Positions 14,935-23,150 of a stretch of DNA of 42,799 nt are shown one piece after another. Location: NCBI GenBank assembly GCA_964421085.1, contig CAYQVO010000033.1:1-42799 (forward strand), in the 5' to 3' direction. A program made the translations under genes and the position numbers. The notes below the pieces were generated by a model, which ran no database searches, had not been told where the DNA came from, and saw only the letters and a list, made by a program, of their open reading frames with translations. Source of the DNA: CAYQVO01 sp964421085 (GTDB taxonomy: Bacteria; Bdellovibrionota_C; UBA2361; CAYQVO01). Within the stretch, counting starts at the first letter, position 1. Each line of letters begins with the position of its first letter.

Positions 14935-17517
14935 ATGGACCGAGTCGCGATAGAAAAACTGGAAGAAGTCATTCTTCTGGTGGCAATGCTTCATGAAAAC
15001 GATCAGCCGGGTTTCGATCTTGTGTTCGATGTACTTGGCAAACTGAAAACGAGTCTTTCCGGCGAGCGGAAGGATGGGCGGCTGATAGAGGCAATCGATT
15101 TCCTTCTGTCATCCAGGGGAACCGATGGTCCGACGCTCTATCGGTATCTGACCAGTTTCTGTGAAGCATCCCAGGAGTATCTGAAGGATCCGGGAACCCA
15201 TGCGGCTTTCCCCAACGAAGCGTCCTCGAAAGTGGAGAGTGAAGCAGTTGGAGACATTCCCCCTGCTATTGATGCCGAGCTCCTCAGCGATTTTATCCAG
15301 GAGCACCGCATTAAACTCGAAGATTTCGAGTCGGCCCTCATGACCGCAGTCCGTGACGAACGGTCGCAGGACAGGCAGGAAATAACACGTTTCTGCAAGA
15401 GCTACCTTCATAATATCAAGGGGGATTCCGGGACCGTCGGACTCGACGGCATCCAGCAGGTAACGCACTTCCTTGAAGACCTGCTTTGCGGAGAGGGTGT
15501 TATTGATCTTATCGATATACTCCTTCAGTACAAGGAGTGGGTGCTGGCATGCACATCGGCGTATGAGGCGGGCCGGGTGCATTCGGAAGATCCGGAGCAT
15601 TTCATGTTCAGGGTATCCAGACTCTTTTGCGAGAGGGAAGGAGAGGCGCTCATGATGAGATCGGGAGGCGGAGAGCCTGGCCAGGTGAGCGATGGCTACG
15701 ATCTCAGTGGTGACATTGAAATTCTAAACGAATTCACAGCGGAGGCGGAGGACCATTTTCAGAATGTTGAAGGGATTCTTCTTGAGAAAGATGAAGGGTT
15801 CGATTCGGAATCGGTCAACGCTATCTTCCGGGCAGTGCATTCGATAAAAGGCGCTTCCTCGTATTTCAATCTGGTCGAGGTGGCAAAAGCTTCCCATCTG
15901 CCGGAAAACCTTCTCGATAAGGCAAGGAAGGGAACAATCGTGCTCGAGGCCGAATTGAAAGGTCTGGTGCTCCGCTACGTGGATATCGAAAGAAGTCAAC
16001 TCGGCACTGCAAAACAGTGCATGCTGGAAGGCTGCCAAATGCACCGCTCGGATGAGGTTGGAGTTTTTATTGCCGCCCTTGAGGCTTTCAGCGCGAAGCT
16101 GGGATGCAAGGACGGGACGCGACCAGCGGAACCGACAGTGCAGCAGAAAACCCAGGAGGGGGACCGGGCAGATCCCGGACAGGGGAATGAGAACGAGGCG
16201 CCGGCTTCCAGAGGCGAGGACCAGGGGAAGAGGGACTCCACGGACAAGGGACTCGATGTCAAGACGTTCGTGAAGGTCGAACTGAACCGGCTCGATTCTC
16301 TCATTGAAAACATTGGTGAGATGGTCATTTCCTCATCGATGCTGATACGAAGCGCGAGGGCGAAGCTCGGACATGAACAGGCGATAATGAATAATGCTCA
16401 CCAGCTTGAGCAGATATGCCGCGAGATCCAGGAAATCGGCATGTCTATGAGGCTCGTTCCGATCAAGGGACTGTTGCAGAAGATGTCGCGTCTTGTCTGG
16501 GACACGAGCAGGAAGATGAAGAAAGAAATAAACTTCCGGACAGAAGGCGAGGACACCGAGCTGGACAGGACCGTCATTGATCGACTGGCCGACCCGCTCA
16601 TGCATATGGTCCGCAATTCGATGGATCACGGAATTGAAGCCCCGGCTGACCGTGAAAAGGCCGGAAAGCCAAGAATGGGGCAGATACTCATAGAGGCCTT
16701 TCACCGTGGTGGCAATGTCCATATCAAAGTGAGCGATGATGGCAAGGGGATGAACTCCGATGTTATCTTCCGGAAGGCGGTGGAGAAGGGTATTGTTTCC
16801 GAGGGACAGAAGATGAGTCCGGAAGAGATTTATTCGCTGATTTTCGCGCCCGGGTTCTCCACAGCGGAGAAGGTGACCGACATTTCCGGCCGGGGGGTCG
16901 GAATGGACGTCGTGCGCAGAAATATCGAGTCCATGCGCGGCAGGGTAAGTATCGAATCAGAGGCCGGCAAGGGAAGCGTTTTTACGATACAGCTTCCGCT
17001 CACCCTTGCGATCGTCGACGGTATAGAAACTTGCGTAGGTGCGGAGCGTTTCATCATTCCGACCCACTCAATCATCGAGTTCGTTCGGCCGAAAGAGTCG
17101 CAATTGTCGACGGCTAATTCAGTCGAGACATTCCAGTTCCGGGGAAGATTCGTGCCTGTATTCTATCTCTCGCGGCTTTACGGGATCGAGACGCAGGCGG
17201 CGAGTTCGATGGACGGCATTCTTGCTGTAGTGGAAAGTGACAGTGCGATAGTCGCCATTGTCGTCGACACGGTAGTGGGCAATTACTCCACGGTAATCAA
17301 ACCTCTTGGACCGGCATTCGAGCATGTCAAAGGGCTTGCTGGAGGCGCCATCATGTCGGACGGGAATATCGGGCTGATTCTCGACGTGCCGACATTTGTA
17401 CAGCTCGCGCGCACATGTAAACAGGAAAGGTCCCGGTGGGCGCTCGGATTTTCCGCAGCAATCAACAATGAGAGGAGCCGTTTTGATATTCCGGAGAGAG
17501 AGGCGCCGACGGCATGA
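14935..17517 (+). CDS. cheA: Chemotaxis histidine kinase CheA with two Hpt domains
   Basis: The 860-residue protein has an unusual extended N-terminus with one Hpt-like motif, YLHNIKGDSGTVGL (His159), and a second, standard CheA P1 motif, RAVHSIKGASSYF (His302). A charged linker (about 390-440) is followed by the dimerisation helices (VELNRLDSLIENIGEMVI), the ATPase domain with N-box HMVRNSMDHGIE (about 557-568), DDGKGM (about 601-606) and GRGVGMDVV (about 652-660), and a CheW-like coupling domain to the end (about 690-830). It autophosphorylates on His and phosphorylates CheY and CheB. It heads the plus-strand chemotaxis operon and overlaps cheR by 4 bp. The upstream ribosome binding site is weak. 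Confidence 0.93.
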   Translation: MDRVAIEKLEEVILLVAMLHENDQPGFDLVFDVLGKLKTSLSGERKDGRLIEAIDFLLSSRGTDGPTLYRYLTSFCEASQEYLKDPGTHAAFPNEASSKVESEAVGDIPPAIDAELLSDFIQEHRIKLEDFESALMTAVRDERSQDRQEITRFCKSYLHNIKGDSGTVGLDGIQQVTHFLEDLLCGEGVIDLIDILLQYKEWVLACTSAYEAGRVHSEDPEHFMFRVSRLFCEREGEALMMRSGGGEPGQVSDGYDLSGDIEILNEFTAEAEDHFQNVEGILLEKDEGFDSESVNAIFRAVHSIKGASSYFNLVEVAKASHLPENLLDKARKGTIVLEAELKGLVLRYVDIERSQLGTAKQCMLEGCQMHRSDEVGVFIAALEAFSAKLGCKDGTRPAEPTVQQKTQEGDRADPGQGNENEAPASRGEDQGKRDSTDKGLDVKTFVKVELNRLDSLIENIGEMVISSSMLIRSARAKLGHEQAIMNNAHQLEQICREIQEIGMSMRLVPIKGLLQKMSRLVWDTSRKMKKEINFRTEGEDTELDRTVIDRLADPLMHMVRNSMDHGIEAPADREKAGKPRMGQILIEAFHRGGNVHIKVSDDGKGMNSDVIFRKAVEKGIVSEGQKMSPEEIYSLIFAPGFSTAEKVTDISGRGVGMDVVRRNIESMRGRVSIESEAGKGSVFTIQLPLTLAIVDGIETCVGAERFIIPTHSIIEFVRPKESQLSTANSVETFQFRGRFVPVFYLSRLYGIETQAASSMDGILAVVESDSAIVAIVVDTVVGNYSTVIKPLGPAFEHVKGLAGGAIMSDGNIGLILDVPTFVQLARTCKQERSRWALGFSAAINNERSRFDIPEREAPTA

Positions 17518-18317
17518 GAAAGGAAGTCTTCAGGAGGTTCCAGAATATAATCCGCAGGGAATCGGGAATTTTCCTCACCGACGATAAGATGGCTCTTCTT
17601 TTGAATCGTATCAGGAAGCGCTGCATGCAGCTCGGTCTGCCGACTGAAGAAGACTACCTGGAAGTCGTAGAGACCGATATGAGCGCTCAAGAGGTGAGGG
17701 AGCTGATCGATGCGATATCGACTAATGTGACTTCCTTTTACAGGGAAGGCGACCACTTCGAGCATCTCCTCCGATTCTTCCGGGAATGTGCTGCCCGGGG
17801 AAGGAAGCGTGTCCGCGTGTGGAGCGCGGCGTGCTCAAGCGGCGAAGAGCCATATACCATCGCCATGTGTGCTGCCGAAGCATTGCCGTTGAATACTATC
17901 CGCTTTCAACTGCTTGCATCGGATATCTGCACAAAGGTGCTGGCAAAGGCCGAAAACGGAGTCTTTGACCGGAAACAGCTCAGCCAGCTTCCGGTTTCCT
18001 TTGTAAAGAAATATTTCACAGAGCAACGTCATTCATCCGAGGTGAAGGTCGCGCAGCCTGTAAAGGATCTCGTCTGTTTCAGGCAGCATAATCTATCAAG
18101 ATTCCCGTACGGGATGTCCGGTGAGATCGATGTGGTCTTCTGCCGGAATGTGATGATTTATTTCGATAAGGAACTCCGCGAGCGGATTGTCCAGGAATTC
18201 TGGAGCCTGTTGAACCCGGGTGGGCTGCTCTTCATCGGGCACGCGGAGAGCCTCTTCGGGCTGGATCATTCCTTCGAAAATGTCGATTCTGCAGTTTATC
18301 GGAAGCCTGTGGAGTAA
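17514..18317 (+). CDS. cheR: Chemoreceptor methyltransferase CheR
   Basis: The 267-residue protein has the CheR layout: an N-terminal helical domain, STNVTSFYREGDHFEHL (about 68-84), the S-adenosylmethionine loop VWSAACSSGEEPYTIAM (about 100-116), LLASDIC (about 132-138) and the FCRNVMIYFD motif (about 203-212). It methylates glutamates on methyl-accepting chemotaxis proteins, setting adaptation. It is translationally coupled to cheA through an ATGA overlap and followed after 16 bp by cheD. No receptor gene lies in the window, so its substrates are encoded elsewhere. Confidence 0.95.
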   Translation: MRKEVFRRFQNIIRRESGIFLTDDKMALLLNRIRKRCMQLGLPTEEDYLEVVETDMSAQEVRELIDAISTNVTSFYREGDHFEHLLRFFRECAARGRKRVRVWSAACSSGEEPYTIAMCAAEALPLNTIRFQLLASDICTKVLAKAENGVFDRKQLSQLPVSFVKKYFTEQRHSSEVKVAQPVKDLVCFRQHNLSRFPYGMSGEIDVVFCRNVMIYFDKELRERIVQEFWSLLNPGGLLFIGHAESLFGLDHSFENVDSAVYRKPVE

Positions 18318-18333
18318 GCGAAGGAGCGGAAGC

Positions 18334-18819
18334 GTGGGGATTATAGCCTATATAGGCATAGCCGATATGAAGGTCAGCAACGATCCGGGAGAAATCCTGG
18401 TGGCTGCCAATCTCGGCTCCTGCCTCGGCATATCCATGTACGATCCTCGCATTAGTCTCGGCGGCATGGTGCATTGTCTTCTTCCTTCATCCACAAGTGA
18501 TCCTCGAAAGGCGGAAGAGCAGCCGTTCATGTATGTCGATTCAGGGATCGCCTATTTGCTCCGGACCATGCTGGAGAACGGTGCGCAGAAGAAGCTGCTC
18601 CAGGTTGTTGCTGTCGGAGGGAGCCAGATGCACGACCCTAACGGCGTGTTCCAAATAGGCAAGAAGAATTTCACCGTTCTGCGAAAGCAGCTCTGGGTCA
18701 ATAATCTGCTGTTGAAGGCTGAACATATAGGGGGCGAGCAGTCGAGGACCCTTTCTTTGAATATCGGAAGTGGAGAAGTATGGGTGAAAACGCAGGGGCA
18801 GTCACTGCAGCTGATTTAG
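18334..18819 (+). CDS. cheD: Chemoreceptor glutamine deamidase CheD
   Basis: Using the GTG at 18334, preceded by AAGGAG, the product is 161 residues and matches CheD: the catalytic Cys in LGSCLGISMYDP (about residues 27-38), the His in GGMVHCLLP (about 42-50) and the SGIAYLLRTM helix. CheD deamidates receptor glutamines and in many species also binds CheC/CheX-type phosphatases, one of which is encoded two genes downstream. Longer frames starting at 18220 overlap cheR and are rejected. Confidence 0.88.
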   Translation: MGIIAYIGIADMKVSNDPGEILVAANLGSCLGISMYDPRISLGGMVHCLLPSSTSDPRKAEEQPFMYVDSGIAYLLRTMLENGAQKKLLQVVAVGGSQMHDPNGVFQIGKKNFTVLRKQLWVNNLLLKAEHIGGEQSRTLSLNIGSGEVWVKTQGQSLQLI

Positions 18820-18837
18820 AATCTTATAGGATGCGCT

Positions 18838-19221
18838 ATGGCATACAATATTTTGATCATTGACGACTCATCCATAGTGAGGAAGTCGCTGATTAAATCG
18901 CTGGCGATAGCGGGAGTTGATACGGGCGAAATCTTCGAAGCGGAAAACGGCGCGGCCGGGCTCGAGGTTTTGAGGAACAACTGGATCGACCTCATTTTTC
19001 TCGATATCAACATGCCTGTGATGAACGGCATGGAATTCATGCAGGCGATCAGGAGCGATGAGTTGTTCAAGAACATCGCGGTCATAATCATCTCCACGGA
19101 GGGGAGCCTTATTCGCGGAGAGGAACTGAAAGCCCTCCGCGTCACAGTCCAGCTTCACAAGCCGGTACGGCCCGAAGTCCTCAACGAAACCATCCTGAAT
19201 GTTTTGGGGGTGAAAGAATGA
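18838..19221 (+). CDS. cheY: Chemotaxis response regulator CheY
   Basis: The 127-residue lone receiver has NILIIDDSSIVRKSLIK, FLDINMPVMNGMEF with phospho-acceptor Asp56, IIISTEGS (switch Thr) and LHKPVRPE (conserved Lys). It sits in the che operon between cheD and cheX, so it is the likely motor-output regulator or a CheA phosphate sink. Its stop overlaps the cheX start (ATGA). Confidence 0.92.
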   Translation: MAYNILIIDDSSIVRKSLIKSLAIAGVDTGEIFEAENGAAGLEVLRNNWIDLIFLDINMPVMNGMEFMQAIRSDELFKNIAVIIISTEGSLIRGEELKALRVTVQLHKPVRPEVLNETILNVLGVKE

Positions 19222-19679
19222 AAGTATACCAGGAAAACCTCCAGAGAGTCCGGGATATGGTCCTGGAGGAAATGGCCATGATGATAGCTGAGCCTGTCGA
19301 TTCAGTAGAGGGACTCTTTGCCGAGGGAGAGCCCTTTTATTACGTGGTTGCGAGATACACGGGCGTAATCGAGGGTGCTCTGACGGTCCTCTGCCAGAGA
19401 CAATTCGCGGATCTCCTTCCGACAAACCTTCTTGGATTGATGCCCGAGGACGAGATCCCGGAATCGGACTGTCTCGACTCATTCAAGGAGTTCGCCAACG
19501 TGATGTCGGGAAACCTTCTTGTCGATGCTTTCGGCGAGGAAACGGTTTTCGAGTTGCCGCACTTCGAGGTTGGAACATGCGGCCACGAAGAGGGGGTGAA
19601 GCTCCTCGGGGAGAGTGCAATCTACTGCCTTGCTGACGGAGCCCCTCTTGCTGTCAGCTTCAACATAAAAGCAGGTTGA
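19218..19679 (+). CDS. cheX: CheX-like CheY-P phosphatase
   Basis: The 153-residue protein contains SFKEFANVMSGNLLVDAFGE (about 94-113), matching the E-x-x-N phosphatase motif followed by GN of the CheC/CheX/FliY family, and a beta-rich core (VIEGALTVLCQ). A single copy of the motif favours CheX over CheC. It would dephosphorylate the CheY encoded immediately upstream, with which it is translationally coupled. Confidence 0.8.
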   Translation: MKVYQENLQRVRDMVLEEMAMMIAEPVDSVEGLFAEGEPFYYVVARYTGVIEGALTVLCQRQFADLLPTNLLGLMPEDEIPESDCLDSFKEFANVMSGNLLVDAFGEETVFELPHFEVGTCGHEEGVKLLGESAIYCLADGAPLAVSFNIKAG

Positions 19680-19685
19680 GGATAT

Positions 19686-20692
19686 ATGGCGATCAAAGTA
19701 CTTGTAGTAGATGATTCGGCAGTGGTCCGCCAGACACTGACCAGGGAGCTGGCAAAGGGTCGGCTATTGATCCGTATGTTGCCCGCGACAAGGTTGTGGA
19801 GCTTCGTCCCGATGTGATCACTCTCGATGTCGAGATGCCCCGCATGGACGGCATAACCTTTCTCCGCAAGCTGATGCAGTACATGCCGACTCCGACAATC
19901 ATCCTTTCCTCTCTCACGCCTGAAGGCTCAGAGACTGCGCTCGAGGCTCTGAGAGCGGGAGCAATCGATGTTATGTGCAAACCCGGCGTTGCATACGCAG
20001 TCGGTGATCTGATGGAGGATTTGAAAGCAAGGATCAAGATCGCGGCCAGGATCGACATGAAGAAGGTCCTCTGCGGAAGGCCCGATCCGGTGCCGATACA
20101 GACTTCGCTGACAAGAACTACGGAGAAGCTCATCGCAATCGGCGCCTCTACAGGCGGAACGAAAGCAATCGAATATGTTCTCAGACAATTCCCTTCGGAC
20201 GCTCCAGGCACAGTGATAGTCCAGCATATGCCGCGGGGGTTCACGAAATCTTTTGCAGATAGACTGGACGAAATATGCGCTGTCTACGTAAAAGAGGCGG
20301 AACACGGAGAGTCCGTGGAACCGGGGAAGGTCCTCATTGCTCCCGGGAACTATCATATGATGATAAACCGCTCGGGCGCGAAATACTTCGTGGAAATGAA
20401 TCAGGCGCCTCTGGTCTCCGGTCACCGGCCCTCTGTGGATGTTCTGTTTTCTACAACCGCGCGTTATGTCGGAAAAAACGCAATCGGGGTGCTGCTTACG
20501 GGAATGGGATCCGACGGCGCGCGCGGCTTGCTCAAGATGAAGGAAGCAGGCGCTGTCACCCTGGCCCAGGATGAGGCGACATCGGTAGTGTTCGGAATGC
20601 CGCGAGTCGCAATTGAACTCGGAGGCGCATCTCATGTCATCGGTCTTCAGCATGTCGCGGTACGGGTAATGCAAATTGCGGCCGCGATCTGA
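19686..20692 (+). pseudogene. cheB: Frameshifted cheB (protein-glutamate methylesterase)
   Basis: ATG 19686 opens a receiver domain, MAIKVLVVDDSAVVRQTLTR, but after ELAKG the frame runs into a stop. The homologous sequence resumes in another frame as SAIDPYVARDKVVELRPDVI. About seven conserved residues (normally a GIEVVGTA-like strand) are missing, so roughly 20 bases were lost, together with the frame. The rest is intact: phospho-Asp in ITLDVEMPRMDG, esterase Ser in IGASTGGTKAIE, His in QHMPRGFTKSF and Asp in GMGSDGARGLL. CheB demethylates chemoreceptors. Since everything else is preserved, a sequencing or assembly deletion is as likely as a real mutation. Confidence 0.85.
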
Positions 20693-20884
20693 GCAGTTAC
20701 GCTGTCCTTTTCGCCGGACAAAAAGAGTTCTAAAAAAGTGGATAGGGAAATTTTGCTTCAAAGATCAGGGATTCCTTCCTTCAGATCCGAAGGAAAGCGG
20801 CCGACTTTATCTTTGCTGGTGTTCCGGGACGCATCCCGAGTAAATTGATCGATCCCGGAAGCGAGGCACATATCGGGAGGAAAT

Positions 20885-21430
20885 ATGGCAGACACTCAGA
20901 ATATGAAGAGGAGCGGAGAGAATGCGACGGAAGTGCCGAACTTCGCAGGGAAGTATCTCACTTTTTCGCTTGCTTCCGAGAAGTACGGCGTCGAGATTCT
21001 GAAAGTAATCGAGATCAATTCAATGATGCACATAACGCGGGTTCCGCGGTGTGCATCTCACGTGAAAGGCGTCGTGAATCTCCGGGGAAAGATAATCCCT
21101 GTGATCGACCTTCGGATGCTCTTTGGAATGGAAGAGGCTGCGTACGACGAGCAGACCTGCACGATTATGGTGAATGTGTCCATGGGCAGCACGAAGATGG
21201 CGATTGGGATGATAGTGGATCGGGTGCTGGAAGTGACCGATTTCAAGGAGAGCGAGATAGCGCCGGCGCCGGATTATGGTGTGAACCTGGACAGCGATTT
21301 CATACTTGGGATGGGCACGCGCGAGCAGACGGGAGTGGTCATTCTGATTGACATAGACAAAGTGCTGAGCACAGAAGATGCGGCTGTGCTTGCAGAAGTG
21401 GCATCGACGGAAAGTGCCAAGCATTTCTAA
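20885..21430 (+). CDS. cheW: Chemotaxis coupling protein CheW
   Basis: The 181-residue protein matches CheW: FAGKYLTFSLASEKYGVEIL, then EINSMMHITRVPRCASHVKG, VVNLRGKIIPVIDLRMLFGM (about 62-81) and a C-terminal FILGMGTREQTGVVILIDID. It links chemoreceptors to CheA. It starts with ATG after GGGAGGAAAT and lies 192 bp after cheB, so it may have its own transcript as well as operon read-through. It carries about 20 extra N-terminal residues compared with short CheW proteins. Confidence 0.93.
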   Translation: MADTQNMKRSGENATEVPNFAGKYLTFSLASEKYGVEILKVIEINSMMHITRVPRCASHVKGVVNLRGKIIPVIDLRMLFGMEEAAYDEQTCTIMVNVSMGSTKMAIGMIVDRVLEVTDFKESEIAPAPDYGVNLDSDFILGMGTREQTGVVILIDIDKVLSTEDAAVLAEVASTESAKHF

Positions 21431-21850
21431 ATCCGGACAATTATCAGGGAGGAACTCTTTGTAGTTCCACCCTCCGTTGTTGTTTATTTTGAGCGATGCG
21501 AAACGCTCGACGCTCCGGTGCGCGCGGAGCATAAGGAGGATCTTCGTCCCGTGAAAGCTGACTCGATGCCTTCTCTGCGCAACAAACAAGAACATTAAAC
21601 GCAAATTTCTCGAAGCGGCAGACAAACTTAGCCCCGGAGCAGGAAGGATGGAAGATGGGGATAAGAGCAAAAGCCGGCTTTGCCGGAAAGCTTGACTCAA
21701 ATCCCGGCCTGAGTTTGTGCTCAAAGGGACCCCCCGGTTGCAGGAGTTCAGGCATTTTTTCAAATCATTCTCTGATGAACTACCGCCGCAACCCTGAGCG
21801 AGGAGCTTGTTCACCGGAGCAGTGGATCAATGTTTTATGGGGATCTCTCA
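21431..21850. other. Intergenic region between convergent genes, no gene supported
   Basis: About 420 bp lie between cheW and the palindrome at 21851. Short frames exist on both strands, but none has recognisable composition or a domain. A small CCGGC-ttt-GCCGG hairpin occurs near 21675-21687. This may be a long 3' untranslated region or decayed sequence. Confidence 0.35.
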
Positions 21851-21899
21851 GGGACGGTTCCAATTTCCGGAACAGGAAATAGGAACCGTCCCCTTTTTT
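21851..21899 (+). terminator. Long near-perfect hairpin with T-tract (REP-like palindrome)
   Basis: The arm GGGACGGTTCCAATTTCC (21851-21868) pairs with GGAAATAGGAACCGTCCC (21875-21892) with a single mismatch across 18 positions and a 6-nt loop. Six Ts follow at 21894-21899. It can act as a Rho-independent terminator for plus-strand transcription. The motif with GGGACGGTTCC arms resembles dispersed REP-type palindromes found in many genomes (from memory). It abuts the stop codon of the minus-strand gene at 21898. Confidence 0.75.
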
Positions 21900-22593
21900 A
21901 TCCCGTTACCGTGATCACTCCTTCTTTCACCTGAATGTCTTTAATCTTTCCCAGATCTTCATGGTCATACAGTCTCCTGGCGAGATTTTCCGCGCGGAGT
22001 CCCCTCATGAACTCTTCAGGCAGGCTGTGCCCCTTCACTTTAATGTCCCGGATTCCGATAAAAAGAACGCCGTCAGGGAGCGATGCGACGGTAAAATACA
22101 CGGTGCCGTTCAGATGCCGGCCGGGAATGGTGACGAACGGAACTTTTTCCATCGGTATCGAAACTTCACCGACGACCTCGTTGCGTTCGACCCGGATGCG
22201 CCCGTACGGAGAAAGACTCCTGAGTTCAGGAGCGAACGCGAGGATCGCCTCGAGATCATTTGTGTCCAGCGTTGCTTGAGCAGGTCTATTCGATTCCAGG
22301 TTTTCCCGGAAGGCTGCAAGAACGGCTTCGAGATTTTTGTAATCACTCTCTGAAGCAGCGAGCGGCGGAAACGGGACCGAGGCTTCTTCGGTATAAGGGG
22401 TAAGGGCAGTGATCGCGGCGCTCTGAAGTTTCTTTGCTGCCCACGTACCGCCGACTGCCAGAATGACGATCCCGATCACACCGGCGATAACAGCTGTGAG
22501 GCAGCCGTAGAAGAAGCAGCCCCGCTTTGCAGAAGCAGCCGGATGCCCTGCACCCGGCATTCCCTCAGTTCTCGATGGAAGTATCTGAGTCAC
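21898..22593 (-). CDS. Membrane-anchored hypothetical protein
   Basis: Starting at GTG 22593 (GGAGAG 8 nt upstream), the product is 231 residues. A Cys/Gly-rich segment and one transmembrane helix (CLTAVIAGVIGIVILAVGGTW, about residues 30-50) are followed by a predicted exported domain with SYDKN-like helices and beta strands (IRVERNEVVGEVSIPMEKVP, GTVYFTVASLPDGVLFIGIR). I do not recognise a family. ATG 22560 is an alternative start. The gene begins 22 bp after the DUF3617 gene on the same strand. Confidence 0.6.
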   Translation of the reverse strand: MTQILPSRTEGMPGAGHPAASAKRGCFFYGCLTAVIAGVIGIVILAVGGTWAAKKLQSAAITALTPYTEEASVPFPPLAASESDYKNLEAVLAAFRENLESNRPAQATLDTNDLEAILAFAPELRSLSPYGRIRVERNEVVGEVSIPMEKVPFVTIPGRHLNGTVYFTVASLPDGVLFIGIRDIKVKGHSLPEEFMRGLRAENLARRLYDHEDLGKIKDIQVKEGVITVTG

Positions 22594-22615
22594 CAGTCTA
22601 TCTCTCCACTTATTA

Positions 22616-23119
22616 TCAACGTGCCTGCTTTCCCGGCACCTTCCCAAGGCTGTTCAAATTCATCTTCTGTCCATCGGGCAGTATTATGTCGCCCGGCTTG
22701 TGATCGCCTGCGCACGGACCGATCCACTTTGCCGAAATCTTCGTCTTACCCTCACGTTTCCCCATCAGCGGCGGGTCGTAAGTGGCGCTGACATCACCCT
22801 GATAATTGGAAGTGAAGTCGCCTCTGAAAACTGTCTTCGAATGAATCCTGGAGCCGGCCATATCGCATTCGGCTTCCGACACCCACGCATCCCCCTCGCG
22901 CCGGGCTTCCTGCTTTGTGCACATCTGTCCCATCTGCGTACCCATATTCTGGAGTTTTGCGTCCGTGGCTTCATCGATGCACTGCCGCGTCACATGCTGC
23001 CCGTTATCCGATGCGACAGTCACTTCCCACAGTCCGGGCTTCCGTTTCGGGAATTCCTGTGCTGTGCACGGACTCACGGAAAACAGGATGAGAACAGCTG
23101 ATAAAAGGCGGTGTTTCAT
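22616..23119 (-). CDS. DUF3617-family exported protein
   Basis: The ATG at 23119 follows GGAGG and gives a 167-residue protein with a signal peptide (MKHRLLSAVLILFSVSPCTA, likely cleaved after TA before QEFP). The mature part starts PKRKPGLWEVTVASDNGQHV, the DUF3617 hallmark (PGLWE), with paired cysteines (QCIDEAT, MCTKQE, ECDM, PCAG) that may form disulfides. Function is unknown; it is periplasmic by prediction. Confidence 0.78.
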   Translation of the reverse strand: MKHRLLSAVLILFSVSPCTAQEFPKRKPGLWEVTVASDNGQHVTRQCIDEATDAKLQNMGTQMGQMCTKQEARREGDAWVSEAECDMAGSRIHSKTVFRGDFTSNYQGDVSATYDPPLMGKREGKTKISAKWIGPCAGDHKPGDIILPDGQKMNLNSLGKVPGKQAR

Positions 23120-23150
23120 GGTATCCTCCGGAAAAACAATGAGTTCAAGC

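Noticed and set aside
20845..21351. Plus-strand ORF of 168 codons rich in Arg and Glu
   Set aside because: Out-of-frame shadow of cheW.
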